Under the pieces are notes generated by a model, which saw only the letters and a list, made by a program, of their open reading frames with translations, was not told the DNA's origin and ran no database searches. Of a stretch of 23,654 nucleotides of DNA, positions 8,173 through 15,526 are shown in pieces; the stretch's first letter is position 1, and each line of letters begins with the position of its first letter. A program made the translations under genes and the position numbers. This DNA comes from an uncultured Bacilli bacterium (GTDB lineage Bacteria; Bacillota_I; Bacilli_A; RF39; UBA660): positions 1 to 23,654 of the forward strand of contig CATOJL010000005.1 in NCBI GenBank assembly GCA_951800155.1, read 5' to 3'.

Positions 8173-9618
8173 TTACATTGCCCTTCCCTTTGTTTCATAA
8201 TGACATAATTTTTTTAATTGTTCTTCATTTATGTATATAACTTTCCCACCTATTGGATTAATTTTTCTATCACCAAATACAATCCATATTGCATCAATAC
8301 GTGTACTTGGCATATTCGCCCATCCATCCGTAAAAATAATCTTATTCTCCACTCTTCTTGTAAAAGCATTTACAGCTACATCGAAATCAGTTCCACCACC
8401 ACCATAAAATGGTACTTTATCAATATCTGCTTCATTTTTAATTTCTGTGAAGCCATAAAATTTCGTATCAAAGCACCCTACTTTCACCTTTGAACTACTC
8501 AAAATATTTTTACACTCTCTTAAAAAGTTTCGAAGAAGTACCTCGTTAATAGAACCACTCGTATCCAATACAATTTCAGTTTCAGGTTGAGGCATTTCCT
8601 CTAAATAAGCGGTTACAACTCCATCTTCAATTCCTGCATTTTCATATGACCAATCTATTTCATATTTCACAGCTTCTTTTAACAATCTTCTCCAATCAAG
8701 TAAAGGTGCAGAGGTTCCAATCGAAGTTATGTTTCTTATATTCCTATTTGTAGTATCCCCACATCCATGTGATTGCCTTACCAGTGCATCTCTCAGTTCC
8801 TCTAGTTGTTTTTTTCGCTCTATTTTATTTTGCTTAAAAAAATCTTTTTCTCCCCGTTGCGACCATTTCTCAATATCTTCTTCTCTTTCATTTTCTTTCT
8901 CGGATTCCTGCTTTTTTTCGACTTCCCCTTGTGATTCATCCTTTGCCTCTCGCTTCTGTTTTTGTTCAGAAAACAATCGTTTCACTTTTGAGAGAAAACT
9001 ATCTTTTTCTACTGTTTGTTTTTCCTCTTCATCCATTAAATCCTTTTCACAACTACTTTTTTCTTCTCTATGCTTGTCCTCAATGGCTTTCTCCCACATA
9101 GCATGTGTATCATGTCCCACGTCATGATATCCACTTTCATTTTCATCGTTTTGTTGCCTACTATTTTCCTGATTATTTGATGAATCCTGCTTTTGACCTT
9201 CTTTATTTCTATTATCCTTCTCTTGTTGCTTCTTCTCTTCCAATAACTTTTGATAAAACTCTTCTGCATCATAATCAATTGCCTCAGAAATCGCAACTAC
9301 TCCGTCTACCAAAGGTAGTCCATCTTGTTTTAAAAATGCGTTTATAACTGCGTCAGTAGCTATATTCCATAAATCTTTCTCTCTTCCTTCACTCCGAAAT
9401 ATATGATTAAATGCAATATGACAAATCACATGAGCTAGGACAAATACTTGTTCTTCCTTTGAAAGAGAGGCCAAAAAAAGGGGATTGTAATATATCGTTT
9501 TTCCATCTGTTCCTGCCGTTTCTATTGATGATTCTTCCACAAAATGAGAATGAGCCACTACACTCCCAAATAAAGGATATTTCACCAACATTCTATTAAT
9601 AATTGATTCTATACACAT
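8173..9618 (-). CDS. DUF2201-type protein: metallopeptidase-like domain plus VWA domain
   Basis: 481 residues, cytoplasmic (no signal or membrane segment). Residues 1-125 resemble the DUF2201 N-terminal putative metallopeptidase region: H63-V-I-C-H67-x4-H72, followed by DLWNIATDAVIN. The glutamate of a canonical HExxH is replaced by valine, so proteolysis is doubtful. Residues 126-290 are a highly charged linker rich in Lys, Glu and Gln. Residues 300-470 form a VWA-like domain with the metal-site motif D352-T-S-G-S356, GGGGTDFD near 410 and IFTDGW. VWA proteins commonly act with MoxR ATPases in substrate remodelling or metal insertion. It lies 10 bases downstream of the small AAA-like gene and is the last gene of the DGR-target operon, so it is probably the working partner of the MoxR-type target. 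Confidence 0.85.
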   Translation of the reverse strand: MCIESIINRMLVKYPLFGSVVAHSHFVEESSIETAGTDGKTIYYNPLFLASLSKEEQVFVLAHVICHIAFNHIFRSEGREKDLWNIATDAVINAFLKQDGLPLVDGVVAISEAIDYDAEEFYQKLLEEKKQQEKDNRNKEGQKQDSSNNQENSRQQNDENESGYHDVGHDTHAMWEKAIEDKHREEKSSCEKDLMDEEEKQTVEKDSFLSKVKRLFSEQKQKREAKDESQGEVEKKQESEKENEREEDIEKWSQRGEKDFFKQNKIERKKQLEELRDALVRQSHGCGDTTNRNIRNITSIGTSAPLLDWRRLLKEAVKYEIDWSYENAGIEDGVVTAYLEEMPQPETEIVLDTSGSINEVLLRNFLRECKNILSSSKVKVGCFDTKFYGFTEIKNEADIDKVPFYGGGGTDFDVAVNAFTRRVENKIIFTDGWANMPSTRIDAIWIVFGDRKINPIGGKVIYINEEQLKKLCHYETKGRAM

Positions 9619-9628
9619 ATACTATTCC

Positions 9629-10030
9629 CTATATTTGAGCACATAAAGAATATACTTCTTCATTTATCTTATGAACACTTAAATCAGAACAGGTGGCAAT
9701 AATCAAGCAATTTTGAGGTAAATCAAAAGTACTTACTTTTTTATATTTTAACAACTCTACAAATTTTGTTTGTTCTTCTAATGCAATCTCATTAATATTC
9801 TCAATCAATAAAATAACAGAACCTTTTTTGCTTTTTTCAATTAATTCTCGATACCATTCTGGTGGACAAAACTCTATGTTTTCATAATGTCCATTTAATG
9901 CCAGTCTATCCACATTTGCTTTTATAATCACTGCATTATCAAAAACAGTAGAAGGTATATTTTCAATTAATAAAGGAGAAAGACCAGACTGCATATAGTT
10001 CTCTAATAAATTTACTCTTTCTTTATTCAT
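9629..10030 (-). CDS. Small AAA-like protein without a P-loop
   Basis: 133 residues. The middle and end look like the core of a P-loop ATPase: a hydrophobic strand VILLIENINEI in the place of Walker B, but lacking the DE pair, then LPQNCLIIATCSDL as a sensor-1-like strand. No GxxxxGK[ST] motif exists anywhere in the chain and the protein is too short for a full AAA+ module. I read it as a degenerate, non-hydrolysing AAA-like subunit, comparable in principle to inactive clamp-loader subunits. Its start overlaps the stop of the MoxR-type target gene (ATGA) and GGAGG precedes it, so the two are translationally coupled. The function is inferred from context only. Confidence 0.65.
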   Translation of the reverse strand: MNKERVNLLENYMQSGLSPLLIENIPSTVFDNAVIIKANVDRLALNGHYENIEFCPPEWYRELIEKSKKGSVILLIENINEIALEEQTKFVELLKYKKVSTFDLPQNCLIIATCSDLSVHKINEEVYSLCAQI

Positions 10031-11958
10031 TTTCTTATTCCTCCTTGGGTATTATTTTCAGACATTTTTATTTCGAGTAAGCGCTCCATTCTTGCTTCAT
10101 CCCCATGTGCCCACATAGATTCAAAAACAGCTCTTGGTTCCGCTCCTAATTTCTTCATAAAATCTCTTATGATTTCAAAATGTTCATCATCAACAGAAGA
10201 TAAGCCAACAGCTGTTGCAAATTTCTGTGATACATTCATCTCTAAATCTCCCTCAGAGTAATTATGCTGAATTACATCTTCAACACATAAAACCTGAAAA
10301 CTTACAAATGCAATAAAATCTCTTGTTAACTCCTCTCCTATTAAAGCACGAAGCATCTCTGGCTTCTTCGTTTTATAAAGTACCTTAGATGCCATCTCCC
10401 ATTTTCTTGGATCTGCATTTGGTTGATCACCTGTATAAGGTGTTCTTAATACATCACTACCACTATAAGATTTATAGGCCACATAAGCATAAATCGCAGG
10501 ATGAATTGGTAGTTCTAATTCCTCTTCTTTATAATCCAATCTCTCATATTTTCCCTTTGGTGTAGATGCCCATTTTAACCAACTATCTACCGTCGTTTGA
10601 ATATATACATGTGCAAAACGATTAAATAGTGGTTCTGCCATTTGGTTTGCAGCCAATGAATCATTTAAATCATTTCCAGCTGCCACTATTCTTGCATTAT
10701 CTGGTAATTTCCACTTACCATCGACTTCCCCATCTAATACAATATTGAATGCCATTCCTTGAATCGAAGGAAGAGCATTAGTAAGTTCATCAAAAAATAT
10801 AATATGAATTTTATTGGGTTCTCTCTCACATTTTTCTTTTACCTTTAAATACCATGTCGGTGCTACATCTATCATTTCGCCCATTTCTGCATTATACACA
10901 CTTTTTCCATTTAAACTATTTGGTGTCGCATTTCTCATATATATAATTTCACAATCTGGATCAAGCTGTTTCACCCTCGCTGATTTTCCCTCACTCGATC
11001 TACCATGTAAAAAAACAGAAACATTGCTTTCGATAGCACCTCTTATGATGTCTTCTTCGGATACATTATCAAATTGGAATCCATATGGGTTTTCTTTTCT
11101 CGACTTTTGCTTACTAAGTAAAGATTCCTCTTGATCCATTGCCCCTTGCAAATATGTTTGACTAGATACAATTTCTTTTGCAAAACAAGTATCCATAAAT
11201 TGTTTGATATCTGTTCGATCAAAATCACCATCATAATCTCTTATATGTTTAAATTGCACTCCAGAAAAAATAATTTTCTTACAAAGAGCAATATTCGCCA
11301 TTTCATCGATTAACCAAGAAATTGGCTCCACTTTCACCCAATACACATAACCTGATTGCACAGTTCTACCATCAGATAAAGTCGAACCATCTGCATTCAT
11401 ATCAGCCACAAAACGGATATACTTGCTTCCATTATACGCATACTCGATATGTTTTCGTGCTTTAAAATATATTTCTACGCTTTGAGAGTTTTCTGAATCC
11501 GTTGTATACTTTTTTCCTGTTATTCTTAAATTTCCGCTATTATAAAGTCCCTCTAATAGACTTGAACTTTTTTCATCCACTATCGTTTGTGGATATTCCC
11601 CATATTCTACTTCCTTACATCCGTTAGCACCTCTCACTTCGTTCGAGGAGATAGAGGAGATTGCAGAATAAGGTAAAGCGGGGCGAGAACCTACAGACCG
11701 TTTAGAAATATCGATCCAGTGCCTAGTGCCGTGTAAATTAACCGCGCGCGCATCATTGTCACCATCAGATGACTTTGTCCACCACCACCCAGTTCTATCC
11801 TTTCCTGTGTTTCCTTCGCTTGTATAATAGGACGATGCAAATCCCCCTAATAAAATAGAGAAATCTGTTATAGCACATGCTGTACCATATTTTCGAATTA
11901 TATCTAACTGATTGCTTCCAAATATCTGTTCATCCGTTAAAAATGTAAAATTGTTCAT
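10027..11958 (-). CDS. DGR target protein: variable lectin-like region + YGEYPQ region + MoxR-type AAA+ ATPase
   Basis: 643 residues from the ATG at 11958, chosen because GGTGAT lies 6 bases upstream; a TTG at 12006 would add 16 residues. Residues 1-110 look like the end of an FGE-sulfatase/C-type-lectin fold (GWWWTKS, ARAV, GSRPALPYS) and contain the variable repeat (about residues 70-93). Residues 115-270 resemble a DUF6273-type domain (EYGEYPQ, KVEPISWLID). Residues 292-600 are a MoxR/AAA_5 ATPase with Walker A GRSSEGKS (319-326), Walker B IIFFDE (386-391), sensor 1 AAGN and arginine finger FNR447. All ATPase residues are present. It lies 53 bases after the reverse transcriptase gene and is coupled to the small AAA-like gene. 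The diversified face probably selects the ligand or partner that governs the ATPase; that is inference. Confidence 0.85.
   Translation of the reverse strand: MNNFTFLTDEQIFGSNQLDIIRKYGTACAITDFSILLGGFASSYYTSEGNTGKDRTGWWWTKSSDGDNDARAVNLHGTRHWIDISKRSVGSRPALPYSAISSISSNEVRGANGCKEVEYGEYPQTIVDEKSSSLLEGLYNSGNLRITGKKYTTDSENSQSVEIYFKARKHIEYAYNGSKYIRFVADMNADGSTLSDGRTVQSGYVYWVKVEPISWLIDEMANIALCKKIIFSGVQFKHIRDYDGDFDRTDIKQFMDTCFAKEIVSSQTYLQGAMDQEESLLSKQKSRKENPYGFQFDNVSEEDIIRGAIESNVSVFLHGRSSEGKSARVKQLDPDCEIIYMRNATPNSLNGKSVYNAEMGEMIDVAPTWYLKVKEKCEREPNKIHIIFFDELTNALPSIQGMAFNIVLDGEVDGKWKLPDNARIVAAGNDLNDSLAANQMAEPLFNRFAHVYIQTTVDSWLKWASTPKGKYERLDYKEEELELPIHPAIYAYVAYKSYSGSDVLRTPYTGDQPNADPRKWEMASKVLYKTKKPEMLRALIGEELTRDFIAFVSFQVLCVEDVIQHNYSEGDLEMNVSQKFATAVGLSSVDDEHFEIIRDFMKKLGAEPRAVFESMWAHGDEARMERLLEIKMSENNTQGGIRK
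11679..11752 (-). repeat. DGR variable repeat (VR)
   Basis: Aligns without gaps to 13259-13332. Over 11681-11750 there are 15 differences. Ten are at template adenines (coding strand), five at template guanines, and none at C or T. The upstream edge (coding sense) is the shared GC-rich block TGCGCGCGCGGTT. The downstream edge is near CGCCCC, where GAT-to-TCT changes occur twice and may mark the initiation-of-mutagenic-homing zone. It encodes roughly residues 70-93 of the target. Confidence 0.85.
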
Positions 11959-12011
11959 ATATAAATCACCAACTATATCATAACATAAATTTCCTTTTTT
12001 TGACAAATTTT

Positions 12012-13034
12012 CTATTGAAAAGGAAATGTATCCATTTTTAATTTTTTACTCTCTTTTGTGTCTTTTATATGATTATAAAAGGCATTTTTTCGAAGATACA
12101 CATATTCATCATCTACTATTCCTTTTTTATATAACTTATTTACCGTTTTTAAATGTTTTTTCAAACGTTGCTTTGATGTATATCTTAGCTTCATAATGAT
12201 TTTCCCATGATTCATTAAGATATGCCGATATCCTAAAAAATCAATTCCATTTTTTACCATTCCAATTTGTGTTTTATTATTTAATTCTAAATCCAATAAT
12301 TCTTTACATAGCTTTTCTATTTTAGTTTTACATAAAGCTAAGTACTTTTTATCCCTATGAACTAAAATCATATCATCCATATATCGCACATACCCTTTTA
12401 TTTGTAATTGCTCTTTTATATAATGGTCAACTTTATTTAAATATAAAAGGGCAAACCATTGACTAGACTGATTGCCAAGTGGTAAACCAATATTAGCACA
12501 ATTTGGTTGTTCATCAATTAACTTTTTTATCATCCACATCTCATCTTCTGAAAAATTGAGTTCTTCTAAAAGATGAATTAATATACTATGATTTATACTT
12601 GGAAAATATTTACGAATATCACATTTTAAGAAATATATATCATTATTTTTTTCTTTCCCATACTCTTTTTTCAAAAATGTATGTAATCTTTCTATAGCAA
12701 AAGTTGTCCCTTTCCCCTTTCGACATGCACAATTGTCATAGATTAATTTTTTATCTATTTTAGGTTTTAAACAAACATCACAAAAACATCGAATCATTAC
12801 TCGATCTTTAAAAGGTAAAGCTTCTATCAATCTCTCTTTCGGTTCATAAATATAAAACTCTTTATATTTGCCCATTGCATATTTCTTCCCTACCAATTCT
12901 TTATGCAAAACAGATAAGTTAAAAGACAAATTTGATTCAAATCGAATCACCTCTCCTTTATGTTGTTTTGCTATTCTACAATTTTTATATGCAACATTTA
13001 AATTTTCAAAAGAAAATATTTCGTCCAATCGCAT
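12012..13034 (-). CDS. DGR-type reverse transcriptase
   Basis: 340 residues from the ATG at 13034, which has GGGGAGG 5 bases upstream; a GTG at 13073 gives a longer form with no support. Palm motifs: A with D139 (KCDIRKYFPSI), B with GLPLGNQSSQ (183-192), C with YMDD (218-221), then a FLGY strand. The GNQSSQ form fits the [ILV]GxxxSQ signature that separates DGR reverse transcriptases from group II intron and retron enzymes (usually QGxxxSP). The C-terminal thumb is short and basic, and no maturase or endonuclease domain is present. It copies the TR RNA into adenine-mutagenised cDNA that replaces the VR. All catalytic residues are intact. It sits between the TR and the target gene. Confidence 0.93.
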   Translation of the reverse strand: MRLDEIFSFENLNVAYKNCRIAKQHKGEVIRFESNLSFNLSVLHKELVGKKYAMGKYKEFYIYEPKERLIEALPFKDRVMIRCFCDVCLKPKIDKKLIYDNCACRKGKGTTFAIERLHTFLKKEYGKEKNNDIYFLKCDIRKYFPSINHSILIHLLEELNFSEDEMWMIKKLIDEQPNCANIGLPLGNQSSQWFALLYLNKVDHYIKEQLQIKGYVRYMDDMILVHRDKKYLALCKTKIEKLCKELLDLELNNKTQIGMVKNGIDFLGYRHILMNHGKIIMKLRYTSKQRLKKHLKTVNKLYKKGIVDDEYVYLRKNAFYNHIKDTKESKKLKMDTFPFQ

Positions 13035-13062
13035 AAAATCCTCCCCAAAAAATAGACACCCC

Positions 13063-13242
13063 TTATAACGCACAAAGAGTCCCCTGACTCGTTGCTTGTG
13101 TGAGTGTCCCTAATTCTTCCATCGCAAACTTAGGATGATATCCTTTAGCGATTAGAAAAGAAGAAAATTTCTTCACCTTACAATACGGATATATTTTTCT
13201 TAAAATATATTTCTCTGATTTGTTTTCTGAATTCAATAAAAT
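13063..13242 (-). CDS. Possible short ORF or gene remnant between TR and RT
   Basis: A minus-strand frame open from just after the TR to a TAA at 13063-13065. From a TTG with GAAGGA ahead of it, it would give about 57 residues containing KYILRKIYPYCKVKKFSSFL and AKGYHPKFAMEEL. No ATG start is available and I recognise no family with confidence; a vague resemblance to a RecX-type helical repeat is not evidence. It may instead be the untranslated link between TR and reverse transcriptase. Confidence 0.2.
   Translation of the reverse strand: MLLNSENKSEKYILRKIYPYCKVKKFSSFLIAKGYHPKFAMEELGTLTQATSQGTLCAL
13071..13100. other. Stem-loop just upstream of the reverse transcriptase
   Basis: GAGTC-CCCT-GACTC (13077-13090) is nested in an outer CACAA/TTGTG pair (13071-13075 and 13096-13100). 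It lies in the TR-RT leader about 40 bases before the RT start. No T run follows, so it is not a normal terminator. It could be part of the structured DGR RNA. Confidence 0.4.
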
Positions 13243-13258
13243 TCCTTCAAAAGTGAAT

Positions 13259-13332
13259 CGGGGCGATCCCCTACATCCCGTTTAGAAACATTGTTTCAGT
13301 TCCTATTTCCGTTTTAATCAACCGCGCGCGCA
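13259..13332 (-). repeat. DGR template repeat (TR)
   Basis: The non-coding partner of 11679-11752. On the coding strand it is adenine-rich: 22 A in the 70 aligned bases, concentrated in AAC/AAT-type codons. It lies between the Avd-like gene and the reverse transcriptase, 80 bases after the Avd stop. Read in the VR frame it gives A-R-A-V-D-stop-N-G-N-R-N-stop-N-N-V-S-K-R-D-V-G-D-R-P, so it carries TAA and TGA where VR has TTA and TGG. Confidence 0.88.
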
Positions 13333-13411
13333 AGACAGCAACAGGGGCTCAAGACAAAGCACGCACAAAAATAAATTTTCTTCTTAATTAAAGGCTTTTC
13401 AACCTAAAATC

Positions 13412-13996
13412 CTAATTTCTTTTTCTCCATCTCTCATCATCACTTTTCTTCCAAGCAACGATCAAATTAATAGTTTCTGCCAATTGCATCGAAATTTGCT
13501 TATATTGCTTTTGTAAAATGCAACCTGAACTCTCTGCAACCATAGCTATATAACCAAGCAATTTTAATTTCACAATCGCTTCTTTTTGATTCTGTTCCCT
13601 TTTTTCCTTATGTGTCATTGAGTCTATACGAATAAAATTTGCTTCCAACAAATACTCAATGGTATCTAAACAATAATTCTGCATCCGATTTACAAATACA
13701 CCTCCAAATTTTTTAGGTGATTTTTCGGTAACTGCAATAACATATGCACATAATTTTTTAGCTACTGTAATCACCACTAAATCGTTCGCATTGGAGGGAA
13801 TCTTTTCTATCACTTTCCATTCTTTATCCTCAGCTTCCAGTTTTTCTCTCATCTTTGATTCATTAAACTTTTCACTAGTCGCTAGTGCTACTCCCTTCTT
13901 AATAGCAAGCGTAGAATCTATATCATTCGCGGTTCTTTCCACAATCTCTATTTTTTTAGGAATTTTCAAATGATTATCTCTACTCACCTGTAACAT
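13412..13996 (-). CDS. avd: Avd-like DGR accessory four-helix protein
   Basis: 194 residues. From about residue 70 to 190 it is all-helical and matches the Avd/S23 four-helix-bundle family: AKKLCAYVIAVTEKSPKKF, FVNRMQNYCLDTIEYLLEAN, a basic loop, IVKLKLLGYIAMVAESSGCI and QKQYKQISMQLAETINLIVAWKKSD. In DGRs Avd forms a basic pentamer that binds the reverse transcriptase and TR RNA and is needed for cDNA synthesis. It immediately precedes the TR on the same strand, as expected. The N-terminal 60-65 residues (IPKKIEIVERTANDIDSTL and on) are extra compared with the usual ~120-residue Avd and may be a lineage-specific extension. The ribosome-binding site before the ATG is weak. Confidence 0.82.
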   Translation of the reverse strand: MLQVSRDNHLKIPKKIEIVERTANDIDSTLAIKKGVALATSEKFNESKMREKLEAEDKEWKVIEKIPSNANDLVVITVAKKLCAYVIAVTEKSPKKFGGVFVNRMQNYCLDTIEYLLEANFIRIDSMTHKEKREQNQKEAIVKLKLLGYIAMVAESSGCILQKQYKQISMQLAETINLIVAWKKSDDERWRKRN

Positions 13997-14030
13997 ATGA
14001 CCACAGCCTTACTTATATAAATAGATGCAT

Positions 14031-14069
14031 CTAGAAAAATTTTCCTAGATACCTTCTAGATACCTTCAA
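14031..14069. repeat. Short repeats upstream of the Avd-like gene
   Basis: Two perfect tandem 11-bp copies of CTAGATACCTT (14045-14055, 14056-14066) follow a related CTAG-AAAAATTTTC segment and a palindrome AGATGCATCT just before it. They sit 35-70 bases upstream of the first DGR gene, where an operator would be expected. The rest of the 260-base gap to rodA (13997-14256) holds no gene that I can see. A TATAAT at 14161-14166 may be the rodA -10, with a poor -35. Confidence 0.4.
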
Positions 14070-14256
14070 GTGCTTTATAGTATATCACCTTTTTTCTGCT
14101 TTGAATAGTCCTATTATATATAAATACAACTCTTCTATTCTATATAGATTTTCACCTATTTATAATCAACACAGGTTCTTTTAAAAAGTATGTCGAAGAA
14201 AGAGAGATGAATTGTAATTAAATATATATTTTAGTAAGATAAAGTTGGTGATTAGA

Positions 14257-15393
14257 ATGAATTTATCAAAATATAAAGTAGAAAAATCATTAATTCTTAC
14301 TATGATACTGTTTTTTATAATCAGTCTTATTTCTATCTATAGTGCAGGAGCCATTGATAGTGCGAATGCAAGCTTATATATAAAGCAACTCATGTGGTAT
14401 ATTTGTGGCACTATTTTAGTATTTTTCATCATGTTTATTGGAAATGACTTTTTTATTAGAAATAGTTTTATTTTTTATATTCTTGGTAATATTTTTCTAT
14501 TATTACTTCTTTTCTTTGCGCGACCAATTAACGATGCCAAATGTTGGTTTGAAATAAAGGGGATTGGGACCATTCAACCTAGTGAATTTATGAAAATTAT
14601 CCTTATTCTTTTTTTAAGTAAACAAATTGAAGATTTTCGAATAAAGTACAACAATCCTACTATACTAGAAGAGTTTCTATTTTTATTAAAAATAATGATT
14701 CTTGTAGCCATTCCTAGCATTCTTACCTTTTTAGAACCAGATACTGGTGTTGTTCTAATTTATTTCCTAATTACCATCATTATGCTTTTTGTTGGGGGCA
14801 TTCGTTTTCGCTGGTTTCTACTCCTAATAATTTTATGTTCTCTAGGCATAGGAACTTTATTATTTATTTACTTTCAAAAACAAGAAATGTTTATTAAACT
14901 GTTTGGAACTAGCTTTTTTCTTCGTGTGGATCGACTGCTTGATTGGTCAAATAAAAGTGGATTTCAATTAGAGCATGGATTATTTTCTATTGGTTCAGCT
15001 GGACTATTTGGACATGGGTTAAAAAAAACACCTCTTTATTTTCCAGAAGCTCATACTGATTTTATTTTTGCTGTATACGCTTCTAATTTTGGACTTCTTG
15101 GTTCCTTATTCCTTCTATGTCTTATTATCTTTTTTGACTTAAAGCTAATCCAAACTGCTTTAAGGGCAAGCAACAACATCTATAAATATATTACGGCTGG
15201 CATTGTAGGAATGCTGATTTACCAACAAATACAGAACATAGGCATGACCTTTGGAGTAATGCCAATTACAGGTATTACCTTACCCTTTATTAGTTATGGT
15301 GGCTCTAGCTTATTAAGCTATATGTTTATGGTGGGCGTACTCTTTAACATTTCCAATCATGTAATTAAATATCGACATAAATATGGAGAATAA
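14257..15393 (+). CDS. rodA: RodA-type SEDS peptidoglycan glycosyltransferase
   Basis: 378 residues from the ATG at 14257, with GGTG 6 bases upstream; a GTG at 14245 is less likely. It has about ten transmembrane helices and the SEDS signatures IQPSEFMKI, FLEPDTG, PEAHTDFIFAVYASNFGLLG and PITGITLPFISYGGSSLLSY. SEDS proteins polymerise lipid II into glycan strands together with a class B penicillin-binding protein. The motif QNIGMTFGVMPITGITLPF and INDAKCWFEI favour RodA (elongation) over FtsW. It starts divergently from the DGR operon. An insertion sequence begins about five bases after its stop codon and does not shorten the protein. Confidence 0.88.
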   Translation: MNLSKYKVEKSLILTMILFFIISLISIYSAGAIDSANASLYIKQLMWYICGTILVFFIMFIGNDFFIRNSFIFYILGNIFLLLLLFFARPINDAKCWFEIKGIGTIQPSEFMKIILILFLSKQIEDFRIKYNNPTILEEFLFLLKIMILVAIPSILTFLEPDTGVVLIYFLITIIMLFVGGIRFRWFLLLIILCSLGIGTLLFIYFQKQEMFIKLFGTSFFLRVDRLLDWSNKSGFQLEHGLFSIGSAGLFGHGLKKTPLYFPEAHTDFIFAVYASNFGLLGSLFLLCLIIFFDLKLIQTALRASNNIYKYITAGIVGMLIYQQIQNIGMTFGVMPITGITLPFISYGGSSLLSYMFMVGVLFNISNHVIKYRHKYGE

Positions 15394-15490
15394 AAGAGGC
15401 TGTCATGAAATGAAATAATTTCATATAGCTTCTTTTTTAGTTAAACAAAAATAAAAAAAGCACTAGAAAGTAAATTCCTAATGCAGTTTT

Positions 15491-15526
15491 GTGATACAAT
15501 CAAATTGCTGAAAGAAGATGTATCAC
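15491..15526 (+). promoter_or_regulatory. Hairpin occluding the transposase start
   Basis: GTGATACA (15491-15498) pairs perfectly with TGTATCAC (15519-15526), which includes part of the first ATG (15518) and ends just before the second (15527). Such a stem would limit translation of the transposase, especially from read-through transcripts. A TGTGATACAAT extended -10-like motif overlaps the left arm. Confidence 0.4.

Noticed and set aside
8729..9347. Long open frames opposite and out of frame with the VWA gene
   Set aside because: They arise from the Lys/Glu-rich low-complexity linker; the antisense products are Ser/Phe/Cys-rich with no motif or ribosome-binding site.
11640..11675. Hairpin just downstream of the VR that could aid homing
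   Set aside because: Partial complementarity (TCTC/GAGA around a CGAACGAAG stretch) is visible, but the stem is short and bulged and I cannot separate it from chance.
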